A DNA stretch of 64,000 nucleotides from NCBI GenBank assembly GCA_021295155.1, contig JAJTJC010000035.1, positions 620,001 to 684,000 of the forward strand. The letters run 5' to 3'. The position numbers were made by a program, and so were the translations under genes. The stretch comes from Flavobacteriaceae bacterium D16. GTDB lineage: Bacteria > Bacteroidota > Bacteroidia > Flavobacteriales > Flavobacteriaceae. Each line of letters starts with the position of its first letter. Position 1 is the stretch's first letter. The notes beneath the pieces were generated by a model. It ran no database searches. It saw nothing but the letters and a program-made list of their open reading frames with translations, and was not told the DNA's origin. Below, piece by piece: positions 24,973 to 33,182 of the stretch.

Positions 24973-27888
24973 CTAATCTATAAGGGAATCATAAATCACC
25001 TGTTGGATACGCGTCCGTAATTCCGACTTAACCAACAAGCGGTTGGTTGCAGACGGGTAGGTGCGATTGGAGAGGAAAACATATACCAGTTCTGCTTCCG
25101 GATCAGCCCAGGTATAGGTTCCGGTAAACCCACTGTGTCCAAAACTTTTCGGTGATACGCAACCGCATGTCGGACCATGGAGCTTCAATTGCGGTTTATC
25201 GAACCCAACACCCCTCCTTACTTCTTTATGACAGAAGTAGCATTTGTTGAAGCGTTCTACAGTCCTTGCTCTTAAAAATCGCTCCCCGCCGTAATAGCCT
25301 CCCTGCAGGTACATTTGCATGATCTTGGCCACATCATTGGCATTGCTGAATAAGCCCGCATGACCTCCTACTCCACCTTGCATGGCCGCTCCCATGTCGT
25401 GCACATAGCCCTGAACCACACGGTGACGATAGTAGTTATCTACTTCCGATGGCACTATGATCTCTCTGGAGAATTTCTCAAGGGGATTGTAAGTAGTCTT
25501 AGAAGCACCAAGCCGCTTATAAAGGAATTCCTGTGACAATTTATCCAGGGAGCTTCCATAGGTGTCTTCAATGTATTTCTTAAATACATAATAGGCAACA
25601 TCGCTGTATCGGTAGCGATTGGATTTCAATTCCTGACGGCCTATTCGATTGTAAATGGAGTCTTTATAGGCATCCGTAAGGTATAATCCGTCACTGACCT
25701 TTATGGAATACCCTTCCATGGGTTGACTCCTGTAAAAACTGGATGAAGGTTGCCCTTTTTTGTTCAATGTATCCAGGTAAAAGGCTATCCAGGAGGGCAA
25801 ACGGCCATAGTGACTTAAGGCCTTAAGTACGGTTACATCCTTAAGGTCAGATTCTGCATATTCCGGTATAAGTTCCTGAAAGGTGGAGGATAATCCTATG
25901 CTACCTTCCTCTTCCATTTTCATAATTAGGGGCAAAGTAGCCAGGATCTTCGTAAGTGAAGCAAGATCATAAAGATGATCACTTGTTAAGGTATCACCTT
26001 CATTCCCCGTTGCGGAGCCAAAGGTTTTGTTATAAACAACTTTACCCCTGCGGGCGATCAATACTTGTGCCCCGGGATACATCAGGGAATCCAGACCCTG
26101 TTGCACTAGGGTATCAACATCAGATAAAAATTCAGATACCATACCCACTCTTTCCGGGATACTGTACCCCAGTCTGCCTAAAGACGCCATATCCATTCCA
26201 GAATTTACAGGAAATTGTGCGTGTACACTTACGGGTAGCCGACCCTTTAGTGATATGGCGCCAAAGATACCTTCTGCCATTTTTCTCTGAACCAGTGGAC
26301 TGTTTTGGTATCCCTGGACCAGGGCATCTATTGGCTGATAAGACATTATCTGGCCTAAAACATAAGGGCGGGCAAATACAGCCAAAACCGCATTGGATTC
26401 CGGCATGGCTGCGATTTCATTCAACCAATAAAGCTCTTTCTTCGTGAAGTCATGGTTTTTCCAGGGAGAGGCATTGCTTTTATGATACCCCATGATCACC
26501 AGGTTGAATTCTTTAAGTCGTTCCTTGAGCGTGGCAATATCCTTTCCGGTAACCTCTGTTACTTCTGCATACAGGTTCAGGGCATTCAAAAAGGGTTTGT
26601 GATCTGCATCGCCCAGTTTTACATAGGCGATTTTTTTGTTCTCCAATTTCTTAATTCCCAGCAGGTTGAATTGGTTTCTTAACAAGGTAATCGATTGTTC
26701 CACGGCACTTTCATGTGCTAACTCGCTTTCAATGCTGTTTAAATCTTCAACTAATCCTTCAATATCTACAGGGGTGTAGCTGTTCAATTTTGCCTTGTAC
26801 TTGGCCCTGAGGATTTTTTTGACCGATCGTTCCAGTCGGTTTTCGGTAATCTTCCCCCGGTTATAGGCCTTGGTAAGGGTGGCTTTAGCGCCAGGCAAGT
26901 CTTCCGGCATAAGCAGGATATCATTTCCTGCCAAAAAGGCTTTCAATTCAGTCTCACCCACTTCACTGGAGGTTTCTGTGACCCCTTTCATGTTCAGGGC
27001 ATCTGTCAAAACCAGTCCCTGGAATTCCAGATCGTTCTGAAGCACACCGCTTATTACTTTTTTAGATAAGGAACTGGGTTCGCCTTCTTTAGTGTCCAGA
27101 GCGGGAACATTCAAATGGGCTACCATTACGCTACTTACCCCGGCACCAATTAAGGTGCGATAAGGATATAGCTCCACCGTGTCTAAGCGGCTTTTTTCTA
27201 AATTGATAATGGGCAGTGATTTGTGGGAATCGACTTCAGTATCGCCGTGCCCTGGGAAATGTTTCGCACTAGTCAGGATGCCAGCACGTCGTAAACCCCG
27301 GTGAAAGGCAATGGCTTTGGCTGAAACGTTTTCGCGATCTTCCCCAAAAGACCGGTTTCCAATAATGGGATTTCTGGGATTGCTGTTAATATCTACCACC
27401 GGAGCAAAATTGATATGCACCCCCAGGCGTTTGGTGTGTCTTCCTATCTGGTAAGCTACTTCTTCTACTGTTGAATTGTCTTTTATCGCCCCCAGAGTCA
27501 TGTTCCAGGGAAATGCATAGGTAGAATCTAAGCGCATGGCAAGACCCCACTCTGCATCCATCCCAATTAACAACGGTATTTTCGTTTTTTCCTGAAATTG
27601 ATTGGTCAATCTGGCCTGACGTACCGGACCCCCTTTGGAGAAGATTACTCCTCCAATCTGATGTTCGGCAATGGTCTGTGCAATTCTATCGGTACTGCTT
27701 TGAGGTTGATCAGAGGCCACTAAAACCATAAAGAGCTGCCCTATTCGCTCTTCAGCGGACATATTTTGATAGTGGTTGTTCACCCATTGCTCCTGCGCAA
27801 AGCTATCACTGGTTTGCAGGGGATCTACCTGGGCCTGGGCAGTAAAGGCGATAAATAATAAAAAGAATCTGAGTAAACTTCTCCTCAT
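24973..27888 (-). CDS. GH3 beta-N-acetylglucosaminidase fused to a serine beta-lactamase-like domain
   Basis: A 971-residue secreted protein (signal peptide MRRSLLRFFLLFIAFTAQAQ). The N-terminal GH3 module (about residues 40-580) has the NagZ-type signature KHFPGHGDTEVDSH (209-222) and the nucleophile D296 in VLTDALNMKG, so it should cleave beta-linked GlcNAc, as in muropeptide recycling. The C-terminal module (about 595-965) is a class C beta-lactamase/esterase-like domain with SLTK (S644, K647), a YSD element (RYRYSDVAYYVF) and a GGHAGLFSN turn in place of the KTG box. This two-domain form is known in Bacteroidota. It sits in the - strand run with the amidase and the bshA gene. Confidence 0.93.
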   Translation of the reverse strand: MRRSLLRFFLLFIAFTAQAQVDPLQTSDSFAQEQWVNNHYQNMSAEERIGQLFMVLVASDQPQSSTDRIAQTIAEHQIGGVIFSKGGPVRQARLTNQFQEKTKIPLLIGMDAEWGLAMRLDSTYAFPWNMTLGAIKDNSTVEEVAYQIGRHTKRLGVHINFAPVVDINSNPRNPIIGNRSFGEDRENVSAKAIAFHRGLRRAGILTSAKHFPGHGDTEVDSHKSLPIINLEKSRLDTVELYPYRTLIGAGVSSVMVAHLNVPALDTKEGEPSSLSKKVISGVLQNDLEFQGLVLTDALNMKGVTETSSEVGETELKAFLAGNDILLMPEDLPGAKATLTKAYNRGKITENRLERSVKKILRAKYKAKLNSYTPVDIEGLVEDLNSIESELAHESAVEQSITLLRNQFNLLGIKKLENKKIAYVKLGDADHKPFLNALNLYAEVTEVTGKDIATLKERLKEFNLVIMGYHKSNASPWKNHDFTKKELYWLNEIAAMPESNAVLAVFARPYVLGQIMSYQPIDALVQGYQNSPLVQRKMAEGIFGAISLKGRLPVSVHAQFPVNSGMDMASLGRLGYSIPERVGMVSEFLSDVDTLVQQGLDSLMYPGAQVLIARRGKVVYNKTFGSATGNEGDTLTSDHLYDLASLTKILATLPLIMKMEEEGSIGLSSTFQELIPEYAESDLKDVTVLKALSHYGRLPSWIAFYLDTLNKKGQPSSSFYRSQPMEGYSIKVSDGLYLTDAYKDSIYNRIGRQELKSNRYRYSDVAYYVFKKYIEDTYGSSLDKLSQEFLYKRLGASKTTYNPLEKFSREIIVPSEVDNYYRHRVVQGYVHDMGAAMQGGVGGHAGLFSNANDVAKIMQMYLQGGYYGGERFLRARTVERFNKCYFCHKEVRRGVGFDKPQLKLHGPTCGCVSPKSFGHSGFTGTYTWADPEAELVYVFLSNRTYPSATNRLLVKSELRTRIQQVIYDSLID

Positions 27889-27994
27889 TAAATTGAAAAT
27901 CTGTAATACTAACTACTTAATTATTTAAAATATTGCGCTTAATGATGCTGTAATTCACAAATATCATACCGCTTCTGGAAGCTTTAAACGGTGT

Positions 27995-28477
27995 TTAAAA
28001 GAAACGGTTGTGCCAACTTTCAGAGGCAGGTACTTCCCAAGACTCCTGATACTCCTGTTTGTTGTTGACCAAATTGTTGAATACGATGGTATTTTGGGAT
28101 ATGGCCCTTGCCTTTACCATCTTTTTAAAGTCTGACAATGGTTTGTATGTTATATACTCCCCTTGTTTGAAGGAAACATTCATCTTATCCAGCAATTCCA
28201 CCCCGTATTTTTTTTCCAATCCCTGAATGAAATGAACGGAAGCATCAATGGAACAGCCTGAGGCTGCTGCCTTTGATTGATCCAGGCCTAAAATGATAAA
28301 TCTGCGGTAAGGGATCTCATATCCCGCCTGCAATGATTTCCCGTGCACGGTCCATTGGGTAATAAACGCTTTCATATAACCGTGGATTTCCTCCATCTCT
28401 TCCTCCGTAAAAGGCCGGTTCGAAGGGTATATCCAAATCCTGGCAGTATCCGGTAAATCTTTAAAATCTACGTACAT
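27995..28477 (-). CDS. conserved Bacteroidota hypothetical protein
   Basis: A 160-residue soluble protein without signal peptide or membrane segment. Similar flavobacterial proteins are often labelled 'ABC transporter ATPase', but no Walker A or B motif is present, so that label is not supported. Visible features are an early DTARIWIYPSNRPFTEEEMEE segment and SGCSIDASVHFIQGLEKKYG, where a Cys-Ser pair precedes a helix. It lies 28 bases after the CCG-domain gene and probably shares its transcript, which hints at a link to the redox or envelope genes nearby. A hairpin (TTTAAAC/GTTTAAA) overlaps its stop codon. Function unknown. Confidence 0.75.
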   Translation of the reverse strand: MYVDFKDLPDTARIWIYPSNRPFTEEEMEEIHGYMKAFITQWTVHGKSLQAGYEIPYRRFIILGLDQSKAAASGCSIDASVHFIQGLEKKYGVELLDKMNVSFKQGEYITYKPLSDFKKMVKARAISQNTIVFNNLVNNKQEYQESWEVPASESWHNRFF

Positions 28478-28505
28478 CTTTTTCTAGCTAATTTTAAGGA
28501 ATTAT

Positions 28506-29297
28506 TTATAGGTCGTCTGCACCGGCAATGAGCTCGGCTATGTCCTTGACCACAATACTGGCTTCTTTCTCTTTGATTTTGACTCCATCGGTCATCATGG
28601 TATTGCAAAAAGGACAGGCCGCGGCAATAATGTCCGGTTTAGTCTCCAGCGCTTCCTCAGTACGGGCTATGTTTACCTCCTTGTCTCCTTTTTCAGCGTC
28701 CTTAAACATCTGAGATCCACCGGCACCGCAACAAAGTCCTCTTTTGCGACAATTTTTCATTTCCACCAGTTCGGCATCCAGCTTTTGTATCAAATCCCGT
28801 GGAGCTTGATAAATATTGTTGGCGCGGCCCAGGTAGCAGGGATCGTGATACGTAATTCGTTTTCCTTTGTAGCTGCCCCCTTCCAGTGAAAGTCGGCCTT
28901 CTTCAAAGAGTTGATTGATCAGCTGTGTGTGATGTATTACTTCGTATTCCCCTCCCAGCCCGGGATATTCATTTTTTATGGTATTAAAACAATGGGGACA
29001 GGTGGTAACTATCTTTTTTACCTCATAGGCATTCATAACCTCAATATTGGTCACAGCCTGCATCTGGAAAAGAAATTCATTCCCTGCTCTTTTAGCAGGA
29101 TCTCCGGTGCAACTCTCTTCCGTACCCAAAACGGCAAAACTAACGTCTGCCTTGTTGAGGATTTTTACAAAAGCCCTTGTGATCTTTTTGGCCCTGTCGT
29201 CAAAACTTCCCGCACAACCTACCCAAAACAATACTTCAGGCTGCTTTCCCTCAGCAAAGAGGGAAGCCATAGTCGGTACCTTTATTCCTTCACTCAT
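28506..29297 (-). CDS. CCG-domain (Fe-S)-binding protein (HdrB/GlpC/LutA-like)
   Basis: A 263-residue protein with the duplicated cysteine-rich CCG domain that binds a non-cubane Fe-S cluster in heterodisulfide-reductase subunit B and lactate/glycerol-3-phosphate dehydrogenase partners. Cysteines: C28 (VGCAG), C63, C100xxC103, C154 (HDPCYLGRAN), C189-C190 (GLCCGAGGS) and C228xxC231. It lies 12 bases after the membrane-bound Fe-S partner, and the pair together corresponds to the HdrD-type architecture split into two genes. Expected to pass electrons between quinone and an unknown donor. No catalytic dehydrogenase is next to it. Confidence 0.88.
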   Translation of the reverse strand: MSEGIKVPTMASLFAEGKQPEVLFWVGCAGSFDDRAKKITRAFVKILNKADVSFAVLGTEESCTGDPAKRAGNEFLFQMQAVTNIEVMNAYEVKKIVTTCPHCFNTIKNEYPGLGGEYEVIHHTQLINQLFEEGRLSLEGGSYKGKRITYHDPCYLGRANNIYQAPRDLIQKLDAELVEMKNCRKRGLCCGAGGSQMFKDAEKGDKEVNIARTEEALETKPDIIAAACPFCNTMMTDGVKIKEKEASIVVKDIAELIAGADDL

Positions 29298-29309
29298 AGC
29301 GTTTTATTT

Positions 29310-30635
29310 TCAGGATTCGTTGACCCAATTCAGGCGATCCATCTGATTAAATGGCCAGGGGGCTCCGTTATTTTCCACATTAGACATCATTTGGTTTAGC
29401 TCAGCAGGAGCAGCAGATTGTTCCATAACCAGATACTGACGCATGTCCATGATGATGGATAATGGATCTATGCTCACCGGACAGGCTTCCACACAGGCAT
29501 TGCAGGAAGTACAGGCCCATAATTCCTCACGACTGATATAATCGTCCAGCAGCTGCTTCCCATCGTCTACAAACTTACCGGCATTCACATTCATATTTTG
29601 TCCTACTTCTTCCAGTCGGTCACGCGTATCCATCATGATCTTTCTGGGAGACAATTTCTTTCCTGTTTGGTTGGCCGGGCATTCACTGGTACAGCGCCCA
29701 CATTCCGTGCAGGTGTATGCGCTCAGGAGCTGTGTCCATTTCAGGTCCATTACATCCGAAGCACCAAATTTTTCAGGCGTCTCCGCATCTTCAGCAGGAG
29801 CGGCAAACGGGTCCGCATTGGGATCCATCATCAATTGAACCTCCTTGGTTACTGCCTCCAGGTTATCCAATTGTCCTTTTGGCTTGAGACTGCCGTAAAA
29901 GGTATTGGGAAAGGCCAGCAGTATGTGCAAATGTTTAGAGTAGTACAGGTAATTCAGGAAGACCAGTATGCCTACAATATGCAACCACCAGGCCGCCCGT
30001 TCTATCATAATAATGCTGGCTGTTTCCATTCCTTCATACCAGGGCATCATGAATTGACTAACCGGGAAGGCCCCAGCCTGTGCGTAGCCTTCCACACTCA
30101 GGGCTTGTAACTGTGCATCTGTTGCATTCATGGTTAGAAAGAGAAACATAAGCACCACTTCAATGTACAGGATAAGGTCGGCATCACGTTTGGGCCAGCC
30201 TTTCATTTCTGGTTTGATGAAGCGTTTAACCCGGATTATATTCCGACGAAGCCAGAACACTACCACAGCTATTATTACCAGCAGGGCTAATATTTCAAAT
30301 GAGGCGATTAAGAAATCATAGATCGGTCCAAGACCGGCAAAAATGCGATGTGTGCCCAATAAACCATCTATAATAATTTCTAAAACCTCAATGTTGATGA
30401 TTACAAAGCCAACGTAGACCAGAATGTGCATGATGCCCGAAACGGGCCTTACCACCATTTTGGATTGACCCAGGGCAATTCGTGCCATATTCTTCCAACG
30501 CTGGGTATTGTCCTTCTCCAGCTGGGGCTCCTTGCCCAGCTTAATATTGCGAATGAGTCGCAGGACGTTCCTTCTGAAAAAGGCGATACCAGCAACAAGA
30601 ACTATAGCAAAACTGATATTCGGTAGGTACTCCAT
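29310..30635 (-). CDS. membrane-anchored 4Fe-4S dicluster protein (HdrE/HdrD-N-like)
   Basis: A 441-residue protein with about five hydrophobic segments in residues 1-250 (HdrE/NarI-like; His residues H70 and H219 are candidate haem ligands, by position only), then two 4Fe-4S motifs: CTECGRCTSECP (C309, C312, C315, C319) and CTSCNACVEACP (C375, C378, C381, C385). It is predicted to sit in the inner membrane and relay electrons between the quinone pool and the CCG protein. It follows the MCE gene by 3 bases, so it is translated from the same message as that envelope-lipid protein, a conserved but unexplained pairing. Confidence 0.9.
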   Translation of the reverse strand: MEYLPNISFAIVLVAGIAFFRRNVLRLIRNIKLGKEPQLEKDNTQRWKNMARIALGQSKMVVRPVSGIMHILVYVGFVIINIEVLEIIIDGLLGTHRIFAGLGPIYDFLIASFEILALLVIIAVVVFWLRRNIIRVKRFIKPEMKGWPKRDADLILYIEVVLMFLFLTMNATDAQLQALSVEGYAQAGAFPVSQFMMPWYEGMETASIIMIERAAWWLHIVGILVFLNYLYYSKHLHILLAFPNTFYGSLKPKGQLDNLEAVTKEVQLMMDPNADPFAAPAEDAETPEKFGASDVMDLKWTQLLSAYTCTECGRCTSECPANQTGKKLSPRKIMMDTRDRLEEVGQNMNVNAGKFVDDGKQLLDDYISREELWACTSCNACVEACPVSIDPLSIIMDMRQYLVMEQSAAPAELNQMMSNVENNGAPWPFNQMDRLNWVNES

Positions 30636-30638
30636 TTA

Positions 30639-31604
30639 CTACTCGTTGGTCTTTTCGGCCGGATCATTTTCCGGCAACCTATACTCTTTTTGTTTCTTAC
30701 CAAAGACGGACACATTCACATATCGCTTTGGATTTAACCTGAAATCCTGCAATAGCAAATCCAGTTCCCTGCTGGCCTCCTCGAGATTTTTATACAGCTC
30801 TTCATCAGTCATCAGCTTGCCCAATGAACCTTCTCCATCCTTGATCTTAGCCAGTAAACTATCCATATTTTTAAGTGTCCCTTCCAGATTTCTGACCGTC
30901 TGGGAAAGGCCGGCACTGGCCAAAGAATCTGAAATCTTTGCAAAATTGGAAGTGATCTTATTGATGTTGGTGATGGAACTGTCTAACTGGGTTTTGTTCT
31001 CAGATAACAGTGTATTCAGCGTATGAGCGCTTTCCTTGAAGTCACTGACCATGCCATTAAGGCCCTGTATGCTTTCCCTGAGGCTTTGCCTGGTGTTATC
31101 GTCCAGAACATCATTGAAATTCATAAGCAAGGTATCTGCATGAGATACCGCACCTTCCACTTTTAGCTGCAGGGGGGTGAGCTTTTGTTGCACCAGTTCA
31201 GTCAGACCCGGTCGGGTATCTGTTATCAGCGTATCCCCGCTTTGTGCCATAGGAGCATCGTCAAAAACGGGTATGATTTGTATACCCTTACCGCCTATAA
31301 TACCCGTATCAAAAAGCTGGGCCTTGCTGTTTTTAGAAAATTCAAAGGAGTTGTCTACGGAAAATGTTACCAACAACCTTCCGGAGTTATCGTTAAAACC
31401 AATGCTCTTGACACTACCCACTGAAAAACCGTTGATGGTCACTTGTGTTCCGGGCTGTAAACCACCTACGTGGTCATAAACGGCATAAAAAGTTTTGCTG
31501 CTATCAAAAATTGGGGAAGATTTCAGATAAGTAAACCCCATAATAAACAAAAGGATACCGCCTATTACGATAATCCCTGTTTTAATTTCCCTGGATAGTT
31601 TCAA
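30639..31604 (-). CDS. MCE/MlaD family protein
   Basis: A 321-residue inner-membrane-anchored periplasmic protein. One membrane segment (about residues 9-28) is followed by an MlaD domain (about 37-115; VYDHVGGLQPGTQVTING) and a long predicted coiled coil with regularly spaced Leu/Ile (about 130-290). MCE proteins form rings that carry phospholipids between membranes; in E. coli MlaD works with MlaE/MlaF, not found here. It lies 56 bases after the amidase and 3 before the Fe-S gene. The start codon chosen gives MKLSREIKTGIIVIGGILLF. Confidence 0.92.
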   Translation of the reverse strand: MKLSREIKTGIIVIGGILLFIMGFTYLKSSPIFDSSKTFYAVYDHVGGLQPGTQVTINGFSVGSVKSIGFNDNSGRLLVTFSVDNSFEFSKNSKAQLFDTGIIGGKGIQIIPVFDDAPMAQSGDTLITDTRPGLTELVQQKLTPLQLKVEGAVSHADTLLMNFNDVLDDNTRQSLRESIQGLNGMVSDFKESAHTLNTLLSENKTQLDSSITNINKITSNFAKISDSLASAGLSQTVRNLEGTLKNMDSLLAKIKDGEGSLGKLMTDEELYKNLEEASRELDLLLQDFRLNPKRYVNVSVFGKKQKEYRLPENDPAEKTNE

Positions 31605-31660
31605 AAAATGCGTTTTTGATTACTAAACAAAATTAGAAATAATTTTCGAAGACAGGTAAC

Positions 31661-33058
31661 TTATTCCTGAACGTATTTCAGGGCTTCGCTAAGCGGAACG
31701 CGAACACCGTCTTTATAAGCCACAATAAAGGATGAAGTATACCCTTTGGCATCAGCATTGGATTTGAACAATTTAGCCTGAATATAAGAAGGCGTATTTC
31801 CGTAAAAGTAACGGAAAAGTTTTTTGTAAGGTTCCTTGGATAATGCACTCAGTCCACGGAAATCTTCCGAATTAAGTGGAAGGTCCTTGGAACTGGCCAT
31901 CAATTGCACCTTGAAAATGATATTGGCTTTAAGTTCGGGTTTAATAGCTTGAGCAAGCTCTTCTTTTACCTGGGGTTTAGCAGCTTCCTCTTTTTTTACT
32001 TCGGGCTCCTTGGCAACAATTTCCTTGGTTTCTTCGGCTTTCTCAATTTTTTCCCCTTCCTCAACTGATGTATCTATTGGCACCTGCATCTTCAGTTCCC
32101 TTGCAGTATCCGGATCAGGCTTTTCAAGAGTTACTTCCTCCTTGGCCTTTGGTGTCTCCTTTTGGGGTTCAACGGCCTGATCTGCCTGGTCTACCGTTTC
32201 TGCCACTTCTTCTTTTACCACAGGCGGAGGCGTAATTACAGCTTGCTGGGAGGTCTGTGATTCATCAAAATTATACTGCATTGCCTCCTTATAGTTGGAA
32301 ATTGCTTCAGCTATAGCCTTTCCCATCTCAGACTGGCCTCGTCTAGTATTCAGGTAACTTCCCTCATTTTTATTTGTCAAATAACCTGTTTCAACAAGCA
32401 CACTAGGCATAAAGGTTTGATGCAAAACAATAAACCCTGCCTGCCTTACTTTTCGATTATTACGTTTAAGCTTTTTGGTGAAATTATCCTGAATCATTTT
32501 TCCCAACATGATGCTGTTGTCCAGGAATTCCTCCTGCATAATGGTGAGGCCAATTACGGATTCCGGGGAATTGATATCATACTGGGCGTAGCGGGATTCG
32601 TAATTGTCTTCCAGGTAGATCACCGAGTTCTCTTTTTTAGCGACCTCAAAATTCTGTTTGTTGGCATGAAGCCCTAGAACATAAGTTGTTGCTCCATATG
32701 CATTTGATGAATGTGCATCACAATGTACCGAAACAAAAAGATCTGCTTTAGCCTTATTGGCAATTTCCCCTCTCACGTATAGGTCAACAAAGGTGTCGTC
32801 TTTACGGGTGTAGATTACTTTGATGTCCGGATCTTTCTCCAGGATCTTGCCGGCTTCCAGCACAATTCGCAGTGCGATATTCTTTTCCAGATAACCATTT
32901 CCCAAATTTCCGGGATCATGTCCTCCGTGACCTGCGTCCAGTACTACGACAAACTTCTCCTTGTATACAGGGTCCGGCCGATCGAACTTATCAGCGGAAT
33001 TGTATTGTAATCCCAACAAAAACGGAATGAAGATTAACCACTTCCCCAACATATTCAT
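31661..33058 (-). CDS. N-acetylmuramoyl-L-alanine amidase (AmiA/B/C type) with SPOR-like end
   Basis: A secreted zinc amidase that cuts the MurNAc-L-Ala bond and helps daughter-cell separation. It is 465 residues with an N-terminal signal segment. The Amidase_3 domain (about 30-260) contains VVLDAGHGGHDPGNLGN with a zinc His, the Glu in GYLEKNIALRI, and SVHCDAHSSNA with the second His. A Pro/Glu/Lys-rich linker (about 275-385) leads to a C-terminal domain (about 390-465) with SPOR-like strands (FKVQLMASSK; SFIVAYKDG). Bacteroidota amidases with a SPOR-type tail are known. Its promoter would lie in the 76-base gap to the divergent LptD-like gene. Confidence 0.92.
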   Translation of the reverse strand: MNMLGKWLIFIPFLLGLQYNSADKFDRPDPVYKEKFVVVLDAGHGGHDPGNLGNGYLEKNIALRIVLEAGKILEKDPDIKVIYTRKDDTFVDLYVRGEIANKAKADLFVSVHCDAHSSNAYGATTYVLGLHANKQNFEVAKKENSVIYLEDNYESRYAQYDINSPESVIGLTIMQEEFLDNSIMLGKMIQDNFTKKLKRNNRKVRQAGFIVLHQTFMPSVLVETGYLTNKNEGSYLNTRRGQSEMGKAIAEAISNYKEAMQYNFDESQTSQQAVITPPPVVKEEVAETVDQADQAVEPQKETPKAKEEVTLEKPDPDTARELKMQVPIDTSVEEGEKIEKAEETKEIVAKEPEVKKEEAAKPQVKEELAQAIKPELKANIIFKVQLMASSKDLPLNSEDFRGLSALSKEPYKKLFRYFYGNTPSYIQAKLFKSNADAKGYTSSFIVAYKDGVRVPLSEALKYVQE

Positions 33059-33129
33059 AGGCGCTATTTCTCCTTTTTGCTCTGGTTAAATTTATGGTAA
33101 TGACCCCCTAGCGGAACAAAAAATATCTC

Positions 33130-33137
33130 TAACTTTG
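33130..33137 (+). promoter_or_regulatory. TAnnTTTG -7 box for the LptD-like gene
   Basis: TAACTTTG on the + strand, 45 bases before the preferred TTG start. No TTTG is seen at the -33 distance. The box covers the longest possible start (TTG at 33135), which argues for the later start. Confidence 0.45.
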
Positions 33138-33182
33138 ATCGCAAATACCGAGCCATACCTCACAAAAATAGGATTTATAGCC

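Noticed and set aside
27995-28477. 'ABC transporter ATPase' label for the conserved protein
   Set aside because: No Walker A or Walker B motif can be found, so it is not an ABC ATPase by sequence.
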